From Caulobacter sp. CCH9-E1 (GTDB taxonomy: Bacteria; Pseudomonadota; Alphaproteobacteria; Caulobacterales; Caulobacteraceae), in NCBI RefSeq assembly GCF_001556515.1, contig NZ_LSJA01000073.1:1-64000 (forward strand): a stretch of DNA of 64,000 nt, read 5' to 3'. Both the position numbers and the translations under genes were made by a program. This document shows, in pieces, positions 43,276 through 51,426 of this stretch (its first letter is position 1; every line of letters starts with the position of its first letter). The notes below the pieces were generated by a model. That model worked only from the letters and a program-made list of their open reading frames with translations, was not told where the DNA came from and ran no database searches.

Positions 43276-46125
43276 ATGTTCAGCCCGCCATCGCGTCTTA
43301 AGCTCGCGGTCCTGACCGGAGCCAGCCTATTCGCGCTCGCCTTCGTTTCGGGCGCTCACGCTCAGTCGGCGAATAATCAGAACCAGAAGAACCAAGCCAA
43401 GCCGGCGACCGACGACGCCGTCAGCGAAGTGGTCATCACCGGTCAGCGCCTGTCGACCGCCAACTCGATCGAGGAACAGAAAAAGGCCACCGGCGTCGTC
43501 AACGTCATTTCCGCCGACGACCTGGGCAAGCTGCCCGACGCGAACGTGGCCGACGCCCTGGCCCGCATTCCCGGCGTCAATGTCGTGGTCAACCAGGAGA
43601 CCGGCGAAGGCGAATACGTCTCGATCCGCGGCCTGGCCAGCACCTACAACGCCTATTCGATCAACGGCGTGCGCGTGGCGCTGACCGACTCCGGCTCGCG
43701 CAAGATGTCGATGACGGTTCTGCCGCCCAACGGCCTGAAGGCGATCGCGGTCAACAAGACCCTGACGCCCGACCTGGACGGCGACGCCATCGGCGGTTCG
43801 GTCAACTTCGTCACCCCGACCGCCTTCGACTTCCGCAAGCCCACCCTGCGCGTCTTCGCCTCGTACGGCCTTAATGACCGCGCCCAGAAGCAGGACGAAC
43901 CGGCCGGCAGCGGCCAGATCCAGATCGACGGCGCCCGCAAGTTCGGCAACGGCGACTTTGGCCTGTTCGGCTCGGTCTATTACGGCAAGAGCCACTACAC
44001 CAACGAGGAGTCCGAGAACGACGGCGAGTGGGAGCCCTACCGCTGGCGCAAGGACTCGATCGAGCCGATCGACAGCCGCTCGATGTATCTGCCAGGCATC
44101 GACCTGGACTTCCGTCGCGGCGAACAGGAGCGCTTTGGCGGCAACTTCTCGGTCGATTATCAGATCGACCAGCACAACTTCTATGTCCGCGGCCAGTACG
44201 CCAAGCTGAACCGCACCGGCACCAACGACTACACCGACTTTCGTAGCCGTCCGACCAAGCGCCTGACGCAGGTCAACCTGGAAGACACCACCCTGCGCCA
44301 GCCGGAGCAGATGATCACCGGCCGCGATCCGGTGAAGGGCAACATCTACGGCTACACGGCCGGCCAGATCGTCGACACGGACAAGGACGGCCTGATCACC
44401 GACGCCGACCGCAAGTCGGGCAACTCGTACTGGTCGCTGTTCGGCCGCTCGGGGGTGTGGAACCCGCAGGCGTTTCAGTTCGCCCGCACCCATGAGTCCC
44501 AGGACCAGGAGTCCTCGCTCTACACGATCAACGCCGGCGGCCAGAGCCGCTTCGATCGCCTGAGCCTCGACTACGACCTGAGCTACTCGTACGGCGAGAA
44601 GGGCACGCCGCTGTACTACGGCATCGGCTACAACTGCGATAAGTGCTCGACCGATCCGATGTTCACCTCGACGGGCATCCTGTGGTCGTCGGCCGATCCG
44701 CGCTTCCCGCTGGCGCAACTGCCGGCCTATGCGGCCAATGTCGATCACCGCGACGATCTGCTGCCGTTCGACGGCGCCTCGATGAGCAAGGACAAGCAGT
44801 CCGACGCCCGCACCGCGCTGAAGGTCGACGCCCGTTATGAGGTCGGCGGCCTGTTCGACTATGTGAAGGCCGGCTTCAAGTATCTGAAGTCGGAGCGCGA
44901 CTACGACTCCACGCCGATCTGGGAAGGCGATCTGTCGGGCACGCCGCTGAACGGCAAGTCGCTCGCGGCGTCGGGCTTGGTCGAGCGTCAGGTCGATGGC
45001 TTCTTCAAGGACCGCTACTACTATGGCTCGATCCTGAGCCGTGATCGGGTAATCGCCGCGGTGAACGCCGCCCGCGCCGCCAACCCGGTGACCTACTCGG
45101 CCGCCGACCTGAGCAAGGACGACAAGAAGGGCACGGAAACCATCTACGCTGGCTACGCCCTAGCTCACCTGCGCTCGGGCGGCCTGGAGGTCGTCGGCGG
45201 CGCCCGCGTCGAGCACACCAAGGTGGAGACCACCGCCTGGATCAGCGACGCCACGTCGTCGGGCTTCGGCAAGACCAACCGCGACTACACCAACTTCCTG
45301 CCCAGCATCACCGCCGTCTATCGCCAGGGTCAGAACCTGGTCTATCGCGGCGCGATCTGGACCAGCTTCTCGCGTCCGGAATATTCGAACATCTCGCGCG
45401 GCGAAAGCGTGACCCGCGACCCGGCGACCAAGGAAATCATCGCCATCAGCCGCGGCAATCCGGACCTGAAGCCCGGCGAGTCGGTCAATTTCGACGTGTC
45501 GGCCGAATGGTATCCGGATCGCTCGAGCGTCTTGTCGATCGGCGTCTTCCACAAGAAGATCAAGAACTTCATCTTCACCAACGGTCGCTCGGTCAGCGCC
45601 CCGACCAAGGAAGGCACGATCACCATCACCCAGCCGCAGAACGGCGAGGACGCGACCTTGACGGGCGTGGAGTTGAATCTGATCAAGTCGTTCGAAGGCC
45701 TTGCGGCGCCGTTCGACGGCTTTGGCGTCGAGGCCAACGTCACCTCGCAGACATCCGAGGCCGAAACGGGCCTCGACTACCGTCGCGGTCACCCGATCAC
45801 GTTCCTGCAGGCGCCGGACCTGATCTACAACACCTCGCTGACCTATCAGAAGTACGGCATCGAAGCCAAACTCAGCTATCAGTACCAAGGCGCCTACATC
45901 GAAGACACGCGCGACAACGCGGTCGACAAGTGGGTGCAGCCGAACAAGTCGCTCGACCTGCACACGCGCTATAACATTCGCCAGGGCCTGACCGTGGATT
46001 TCGACGTGCAGAACATCCTCGACGGTCACCGTTACTACACGACCAAGGGTAAGAACCCGACGTATCAGAAGGACTATATGGAGCCGGGCCGGAACTTCAT
46101 CCTGCGCGTCGCCTATTCCTACTGA
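43276..46125 (+). CDS. TonB-dependent receptor, Xanthomonas/Caulobacter type
   Basis: 949 residues. The signal peptide ends VSGAHAQS, followed by a TonB box region SEVVITGQRLS. The plug carries the hallmarks of the TonB-Xanth-Caul family: LPDANVADALARIPGVNV, EYVSIRGLASTYNAYSINGVRV and VNKTLTPDLDGDAIGGSVNFVTP. It ends in Tyr. Family members take up glycans and other plant- or polymer-derived nutrients in Caulobacter. There is no STN domain, so it cannot signal to a FecR protein. It is followed by a terminator, then by LysR, oxygenase and phospholipase genes on the same strand. Confidence 0.88.
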   Translation: MFSPPSRLKLAVLTGASLFALAFVSGAHAQSANNQNQKNQAKPATDDAVSEVVITGQRLSTANSIEEQKKATGVVNVISADDLGKLPDANVADALARIPGVNVVVNQETGEGEYVSIRGLASTYNAYSINGVRVALTDSGSRKMSMTVLPPNGLKAIAVNKTLTPDLDGDAIGGSVNFVTPTAFDFRKPTLRVFASYGLNDRAQKQDEPAGSGQIQIDGARKFGNGDFGLFGSVYYGKSHYTNEESENDGEWEPYRWRKDSIEPIDSRSMYLPGIDLDFRRGEQERFGGNFSVDYQIDQHNFYVRGQYAKLNRTGTNDYTDFRSRPTKRLTQVNLEDTTLRQPEQMITGRDPVKGNIYGYTAGQIVDTDKDGLITDADRKSGNSYWSLFGRSGVWNPQAFQFARTHESQDQESSLYTINAGGQSRFDRLSLDYDLSYSYGEKGTPLYYGIGYNCDKCSTDPMFTSTGILWSSADPRFPLAQLPAYAANVDHRDDLLPFDGASMSKDKQSDARTALKVDARYEVGGLFDYVKAGFKYLKSERDYDSTPIWEGDLSGTPLNGKSLAASGLVERQVDGFFKDRYYYGSILSRDRVIAAVNAARAANPVTYSAADLSKDDKKGTETIYAGYALAHLRSGGLEVVGGARVEHTKVETTAWISDATSSGFGKTNRDYTNFLPSITAVYRQGQNLVYRGAIWTSFSRPEYSNISRGESVTRDPATKEIIAISRGNPDLKPGESVNFDVSAEWYPDRSSVLSIGVFHKKIKNFIFTNGRSVSAPTKEGTITITQPQNGEDATLTGVELNLIKSFEGLAAPFDGFGVEANVTSQTSEAETGLDYRRGHPITFLQAPDLIYNTSLTYQKYGIEAKLSYQYQGAYIEDTRDNAVDKWVQPNKSLDLHTRYNIRQGLTVDFDVQNILDGHRYYTTKGKNPTYQKDYMEPGRNFILRVAYSY

Positions 46126-46146
46126 TCTGACCTGACCTTCTCGATT

Positions 46147-46180
46147 GCCCTTCCGGTTCGCGCCGGAAGGGCTTTTCTTT
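46147..46180 (+). terminator. Rho-independent terminator of the TBDR gene
   Basis: GCCCTTCCGG, loop TTCGCG, CCGGAAGGGC, then TTTTCTTT: a perfect 10-bp stem with a T tail, 22 bases after the receptor stop. The best terminator in the window. Confidence 0.92.
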
Positions 46181-46277
46181 GGCCGCAAGGCCAGTGACTG
46201 CCTGTTGGGGCGGCGTCTGTTTGAGTTTACGGTCCCGATTTGTATGGTCCGCGGTGACACCTACCGAAGAGAGAATC

Positions 46278-47207
46278 ATGGCCGTTTCGCCCGAGGAAGG
46301 CGCCGAGCGTAGCCGGCGCCGTGAGACCGGCAGCCTGTCGATCGGGGCCCTTAAGGCCTTCGTCACGGTCGTGGATCAAGGCTCCTTCTCGCGCGCGGCC
46401 GCCGTGCTGGGTGTGTCCCAGCCCAACATCTCCAATCAGATCAACGCGCTGGAACAGATCTGCGGCGTCCGCCTGTTGAACCGCCGCACCCAGAACCAGA
46501 ACCTGACCGACGCAGGACGTGAGCTCTATACGCGGGCGCGACTGGTCATCAGCCGCGTCGACGACTTCGAGATGACCGCCAACCTGTTCAGCGGATTGAA
46601 GCGGGGGCGCATGTCGATCGGCTTTTCGACGCCGCCGATCGCCATGCAGCTGATCAGTCAGTTTCGGCGCACCTATCCAGATATCGAAATCTCCACGCGC
46701 CTGGGCAATACGCGCTCGCTGACGCACGACGTGATGGAGTGCCGGGCCGATGTGGCGATCATCTCGCTGCTGGAGCCCGATCCGGTTCTAGCTTGCCATC
46801 TGGTCTTCGAGCAGTCGCTTAACCTGATGGTCCCCATCGACCATCCCTTCGCCCAGCGCCCTCACATAGAAGCCCGCGAGCTGGGCGGCCTGCCGCTGGT
46901 TCTTCGGGAGGAGGGGTCGGTGACGCGCGCCTTGACGGAAATCGCGCTCGGTCGAAGCGCCAACAGCGTGGAAAGAGGCTTCATCGTCGAGAGCCGCGAA
47001 GCGGTCAAGGAAGCCACCGCACACGGCATCGGGTTCGGCTGCATTCTGGATGGCGAGATCGGACACGACGCCCGGCTCAAGGCCCTGCCTGTCCACGGCC
47101 TGCCCCGCAGCGGCGGCGTCTACATCGTCACCTTGCGGGAAAACATGGAGATTCCGGCTGTGTCCGCCTTTATTCGCCTTGCCGGACTACGACACAGCGA
47201 TCTATAA
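46278..47207 (+). CDS. LysR-family transcriptional regulator
   Basis: 309 residues. The winged HTH is at about 17-75: LKAFVTVVDQGSFSRAAAVLGVSQPNISNQINALEQ, shown here in part, with the family's LF.RRT-like end as LLNRRTQNQNLTDAGREL. The effector domain (about 100-300) has the usual start GRMSIGFSTPPIA and hinge pattern. The ATG at 46278 is chosen over 46179 because the upstream part overlaps the terminator. It lies 39 bases before the PhnZ-like gene on the same strand, so it probably regulates that gene and the phospholipase gene, perhaps in response to a phosphonate or choline-type compound. Confidence 0.88.
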   Translation: MAVSPEEGAERSRRRETGSLSIGALKAFVTVVDQGSFSRAAAVLGVSQPNISNQINALEQICGVRLLNRRTQNQNLTDAGRELYTRARLVISRVDDFEMTANLFSGLKRGRMSIGFSTPPIAMQLISQFRRTYPDIEISTRLGNTRSLTHDVMECRADVAIISLLEPDPVLACHLVFEQSLNLMVPIDHPFAQRPHIEARELGGLPLVLREEGSVTRALTEIALGRSANSVERGFIVESREAVKEATAHGIGFGCILDGEIGHDARLKALPVHGLPRSGGVYIVTLRENMEIPAVSAFIRLAGLRHSDL

Positions 47208-47239
47208 GTATGTCAAATACTGCTTACCAGCGGATTTGA
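47208..47239. promoter_or_regulatory. Overlapping dyads between the LysR and oxygenase genes
   Basis: GTAT-N5-ATAC at 47208-47220 and TCAAAT-N15-ATTTGA at 47213-47239 fill the 39-base AT-rich gap. They may be an operator or promoter element for the oxygenase gene. The AT-rich gap before the phospholipase gene (47817-47934) shows no clear dyad. Confidence 0.4.
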
Positions 47240-47246
47240 TATTTTT

Positions 47247-47816
47247 ATGACAACGCTCGACACCGTCGAAACCTTGGCGAATGAAATCCGGGACATCTAC
47301 CTGGGCAACGCCCAGCGTCCCTATGGCCTTTACGGCATCAATCAGCTGCAGCACGCGCTGCAGTCGGCCGCCCACGCCGAGGCCCAGGCCTTGCCGTCAT
47401 CCCTGGTGATGGCCTGCCTGCTGCACGACGTCGGCCACATGATCCACGACCTGGGCGAAGCGCCTGCGGAAGAGGGCGTGGACGACCTGCACGAGGCCCT
47501 CGGCGCCGACTGGACGGCGGCGCGTTTTCCGCGCACCGTCAGCGAGCCCATCCGCCTGCACGTCGCCGCCAAGCGCTATCTTTGCAGCGTCGAACCTGGC
47601 TACCAGGATGGCCTTTCGAAAGATTCCCGCATCTCCCTGGCGCTGCAGGGCGGCGCGATGGACAGCGCCGAACAACAGGCCTTCCTGCAAGAACCCTTCT
47701 TCGACCAGGCCGTCGCGCTTAGGCGCATTGACGAGTTGGCCAAGGACAAGGACGCCGTCACCGACAGCCTCGACGATTTCCTGCAACGCCACCTCGCTGC
47801 GGCGCTACAGCCTTAG
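47247..47816 (+). CDS. PhnZ-like HD-domain mixed-valent di-iron oxygenase
   Basis: 189 residues, full length for PhnZ-type enzymes, which cleave the C-P bond of hydroxy-phosphonates using O2 and two irons. By alignment from memory with PhnZ, the iron ligands are all present: H36 (INQLQHALQ), H60 and D61 (LLHDVGH), H82 (LHEALGADW), H105 (RLHVAAKRYL) and D162 (RRIDELAK). LSKDSRISLALQGGAMD matches the family's substrate-side segment. Tyr26 corresponds to PhnZ Tyr24, but the lid Glu27 of PhnZ is replaced by Tyr29, so the substrate may differ. No PhnY-type hydroxylase is nearby. The start ATG has no strong ribosome site. Cytoplasmic. Confidence 0.8.
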   Translation: MTTLDTVETLANEIRDIYLGNAQRPYGLYGINQLQHALQSAAHAEAQALPSSLVMACLLHDVGHMIHDLGEAPAEEGVDDLHEALGADWTAARFPRTVSEPIRLHVAAKRYLCSVEPGYQDGLSKDSRISLALQGGAMDSAEQQAFLQEPFFDQAVALRRIDELAKDKDAVTDSLDDFLQRHLAAALQP

Positions 47817-47934
47817 GCGCCACCGCCTGATCGTCACATGATTATAGAAATAGTGGATTAGAACTACGAAGCCATAATTGCAGATTATTCAGATGGAGGA
47901 CGGCAGTCCCCATCGACCGCCGAACGAGGGCGCC

Positions 47935-50070
47935 ATGACCGCTGACCGCCGCCACTTCCTCAAGGCGCTGGGCGCCGCCGGCCTCAGCGCCGCCACGCTA
48001 GCGACTCTGGAAAAGGCCATGGCCACCCCGGCCAATAACCGCACCGGGACGATCATGGACGTCGAGCACGTGGTGATCCTGATGCAGGAGAACCGCGCCT
48101 TCGACCACTATTTCGGCAGCTTCCCCGGCGTGCGCGGCCTGGGCGATCCGCGGCCTCTGCGGCTTCGCAACGGCCATACCGTCTGGCGTCAGCCCAGCGA
48201 CCAGCACCCGGACGGCTACGTCCAGCCCTACTGGGCCGATTCAAAGACCGCCAACGCCTATGTGGTCGACGGCGCCGATCAGGGTCACAGCGCCGCGACG
48301 ATCATCGTCAATGGCGGGCGCTTCGATCAGTGGGGCGTTTCCCGGCAGCTGCAGCACCGGATGACCTACTACAAGGCCTCGGACCTGCCCTACTACCACG
48401 CCCTGGCCTCGACCTTCACGATCCTCGACGCCTACCACTGCTCGACCCTGACCCAGACCTATCCCAACCGCCTGCATCTTTGGACCGGCTGCAACGGCGG
48501 CGGGCGCGTGGCCGGCGATCCGGTGATGAGCAACTACGGCGAGGACGAGACCCCTTCGGCCGACATGGCCACCGATCAGCCGATCAAGGCCTATGAGTGG
48601 ACGACCTACGCCGAGCGTCTGGAAGCGGCGGGCGTAAGCTGGAAGGTCTATCAAGAGTACGACAATTTCGGCGACAACATCCTGTCGGTGTTCAAGCCCT
48701 TCCGTCCCTGCGACAAGGATTCCAACCTCTATAAGCGCGGCCGTTCATGGGTGTCAGAGCACAAGGAAGGCCCTGACCGAACCCGCTCCGACGGCAAGCA
48801 GCTCGTCGAAGCCTTCCGCGCCGATATCGCCGCCGGACGCCTGCCGCAGGTGTCGTGGATCGTCACGGCGGCGGCGCTTTCCGAACACCCCCGCTGGACG
48901 CCGGCGGACGGCGAGAACCTGACCGCCAAGCTGATCGAGGCCCTCGTCGATCATCCCGAAGTCTTCTCCAAGACCGTCTTCATTCTCAACTATGACGAGG
49001 CCGGCGGCCTGTTCGATCATATGCTGCCGCCCATGCCCGCAGCGGACGAGACGCGCGGCTACAGCGGCGTCAGCGTGGCGGGCGAATTCAAGGACTACGA
49101 CAAGCACCCTCACCCCGGCGTCCGCGGCCTGCAACCGCTGGGCCTGGGCATCCGCGTGCCGGCCATCGTCGTGTCTCCCTGGAGCCGTGGCGGCTATGTC
49201 TGCTCGCAGGTGTTCGACCACACCTCGACCCTGAAGTTCCTGGAAAAGCGCTTCGGCGTGCAGGAGCCGAACATTTCAGACTGGCGGCGCGCGGTGTCGG
49301 GCGATCTGACCTCGTGTTTCGATTTCAAGACGCCAAACGCGCGGGGCGTCGACCTGCCGTCCACCGACGACTACACGCAGCGCCTGGCTCACGCCGCCCG
49401 CCAGCCCGCCCTGAAAATCCCCGCGGTTCAGACGCCCGCCGAGCAGCCTCGCGTACAAAGGCCGTCGCGACCTCTGCCCTATCGTCTGGGGGCGGACCTG
49501 CGCCCCGACGGAGAAGACCTGCTGATCGAGCTTGCCAACACCGGCGGTCAGGCGGCGGTCTTCACCATCCACGACTACGCGCCCTACGGCCTGAGCTCGC
49601 CCTGGCACTACACCCTGGTCGCGGGCGAACGCCACACGGCGGCGCATTGGAATAACAAGGACAAGGAAGCCTATGATCTGGCCGTCCACGGCCCCAACGG
49701 CTTCCACCGCCATTTCCGCGGCCGCCCGTCCAAGAACGGCTATGTCCGGGTCGCTCTGCGCGAAGACCCGGCCGCCGGAAAGGTCGTTCTGAGCCTGCGC
49801 AACGACACCTCGGTCGAGGCGACGCTCACCCTTGGCGTCGATCCGCGTTATCCCGTCGCTCCGGGCGTCCCGCGTCAGCAGACGATCGCCTTGAAGCCAA
49901 GCGAGCAGCGTGAGATCGGCCTCGATCTGGCCGCCAGCGACCTGTGGTACGATTTCACTCTGACCGACACTGCGAACGCCGACAGCCTGTGGCGCTATGC
50001 CGGGCGTGTCGAAACCGGCAGACCGGGCCGCACCGATCCGGGCATAGGACCGATGGTGCTGACTCTGTAG
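47935..50070 (+). CDS. Tat-exported phospholipase C, phosphocholine-specific type
   Basis: 711 residues. The twin-arginine leader is DRRHFLKALGAAGLSAATLA. The catalytic domain of the PLC/acid-phosphatase family shows VEHVVILMQENRAFDHYFGS (in part), TLTQTYPNRLHLWTG, ILNYDEAGGLFDHMLPP and VPAIVVSPWSRGGYV. Two C-terminal DUF756-type beta domains (about 510-600 and 610-700) complete the fold of PlcH/PlcN-like enzymes. It hydrolyses phospholipids, usually phosphatidylcholine or sphingomyelin, to diacylglycerol or ceramide and a phospho-headgroup, outside the inner membrane. The ATG at 47935 follows GAGGG; an in-frame start at 47878 would bury the Tat motif. It follows the PhnZ-like gene by 118 bases. 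Confidence 0.88.
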   Translation: MTADRRHFLKALGAAGLSAATLATLEKAMATPANNRTGTIMDVEHVVILMQENRAFDHYFGSFPGVRGLGDPRPLRLRNGHTVWRQPSDQHPDGYVQPYWADSKTANAYVVDGADQGHSAATIIVNGGRFDQWGVSRQLQHRMTYYKASDLPYYHALASTFTILDAYHCSTLTQTYPNRLHLWTGCNGGGRVAGDPVMSNYGEDETPSADMATDQPIKAYEWTTYAERLEAAGVSWKVYQEYDNFGDNILSVFKPFRPCDKDSNLYKRGRSWVSEHKEGPDRTRSDGKQLVEAFRADIAAGRLPQVSWIVTAAALSEHPRWTPADGENLTAKLIEALVDHPEVFSKTVFILNYDEAGGLFDHMLPPMPAADETRGYSGVSVAGEFKDYDKHPHPGVRGLQPLGLGIRVPAIVVSPWSRGGYVCSQVFDHTSTLKFLEKRFGVQEPNISDWRRAVSGDLTSCFDFKTPNARGVDLPSTDDYTQRLAHAARQPALKIPAVQTPAEQPRVQRPSRPLPYRLGADLRPDGEDLLIELANTGGQAAVFTIHDYAPYGLSSPWHYTLVAGERHTAAHWNNKDKEAYDLAVHGPNGFHRHFRGRPSKNGYVRVALREDPAAGKVVLSLRNDTSVEATLTLGVDPRYPVAPGVPRQQTIALKPSEQREIGLDLAASDLWYDFTLTDTANADSLWRYAGRVETGRPGRTDPGIGPMVLTL

Positions 50071-50233
50071 TCGGGAGAAACATGGCGGAACGGCCAGAGC
50101 GCCCGCATCCCGCTCTCGGAAGATGCAAGGCCGGCCATTCTGCAATCGAGTCTTGGAGTTCACGATATTCTTGTGGGCGTACAAATCCGTGCACGCCGAC
50201 TTGCGTTCCTCCGCTCGGATAGCGGCGTCGCCC

Positions 50234-51424
50234 CTAGAGAGAAGCGCCGCAACGGCGTCCATTTCCGAGCTCGGGAAGCCGTGGTTGTCCGGGCGCCTCT
50301 CCGGCGGCCTTGCCCTTGCGGAGACGCCAACGGAGAACGCCCACGATGAGCAGGTGGCTCGGCGCGAGGCCGGCCAGCAGGGCCAGCAAGCGCCCTGGCA
50401 AGCCGCCCGCGGAGCCGTCATGCAGCGGATGGAGCCAGTTCAGCAGTTGGTCATGCGGATTGGCCTCGCGCGCGTTGGTGATCGCGAGCACGCGACCGCT
50501 GTCGGCGGCCACCCAGACGAAGCTGTGGGGGAAACGGGCGCTGGGGTCTCCGTTCGCCCGCATCCGCAAACGATAGGCGCCGTGATCGACGGCGGGCGTC
50601 TCGATCCAGACAAGCCTCGCGCCCGGCAGGGCTTGGCGCGCAGCCGCGGCGGCGCGATCAACGCTGATCCGGGTTTCCGGTCTGAAGGGTGTGGAAGCGC
50701 TGATCGCGGGCGAGGCCGAGGCGGCGCCAAGAGCGGGCGTCAGGACCGCGGCGGATTCCTTGGGCATCGCCAGCAAGATCCCCGTCGCCGTCAGCAGAAC
50801 CAACAGGCCCAGCGAGGCCAGGCCGACGACCTTGTGAGCATCGTACAGCTTCCGGATCGGGGACGCGTTGCGTTTGACGCGAAGCGCCTTGCCCAGGGCG
50901 CCGGGGCGCGGCCACCAGGCCACGAGGCCGCTGATCAGCAACAGCAGCATCGCGATCCCGGACCAGCCGAGGATTTTCGCCCCGGTCGACTGCAAAAGCA
51001 GCCGGTGGTGCAGGTCGTAGATCCAGGTGACGGCGTAGTCGCCCCAGTAGTCTCTGCGCAGCACCCGCGCGCCATCCGCGGAAAACCACACCATCATCGG
51101 CGCGAAGTCCCGCCCGGCGCGTTCGCGCGGCGCGTAATAGCGCGCGGGAATGTCCCCGCCCCGGTCCGTCACCTCGAAGCGCCAGGGTCCCGTCTTGTCA
51201 GGATAGGTCGCCCGCGCCGTCTCTAGAACGTGCTCCCAGCAGGGGGGCGCGGCGCGTCCCGACAGCTTGATCTCCGGGTGAAGGGCGTCGTCGAGGTCGA
51301 CATAGAACACCAGGATCGAACCGGTGACGCCGATCAGAGCAAACAGCGCGCCGAGCGACAGACCCAGCCAAAGGTGGATCTGCCGCGCGAGCGCGCGCAC
51401 CGAGATTGTCGCGCGCGCCGCCAT
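50234..51424 (-). CDS. PepSY-associated membrane protein
   Basis: 396 residues with four membrane segments: LWLGLSLGALFALIGVTGSILVF near 18-40, ILGWSGIAMLLLLISGLVAWW near 148-168, ASLGLLVLLTATGILLA near 198-215, and LLALLAGLAPSHLLIVGVLRW near 345-365. Periplasmic PepSY regions lie between, and histidines sit at membrane edges (DLHHRLLL, DAHKVVG, NWLHPLHDG). Such proteins accompany metal-siderophore receptors and may reduce or release the metal. It starts two bases after the stop of the receptor gene upstream, so the two form an operon. Confidence 0.8.
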   Translation of the reverse strand: MAARATISVRALARQIHLWLGLSLGALFALIGVTGSILVFYVDLDDALHPEIKLSGRAAPPCWEHVLETARATYPDKTGPWRFEVTDRGGDIPARYYAPRERAGRDFAPMMVWFSADGARVLRRDYWGDYAVTWIYDLHHRLLLQSTGAKILGWSGIAMLLLLISGLVAWWPRPGALGKALRVKRNASPIRKLYDAHKVVGLASLGLLVLLTATGILLAMPKESAAVLTPALGAASASPAISASTPFRPETRISVDRAAAAARQALPGARLVWIETPAVDHGAYRLRMRANGDPSARFPHSFVWVAADSGRVLAITNAREANPHDQLLNWLHPLHDGSAGGLPGRLLALLAGLAPSHLLIVGVLRWRLRKGKAAGEAPGQPRLPELGNGRRCGASL

Positions 51425-51426
51425 GC

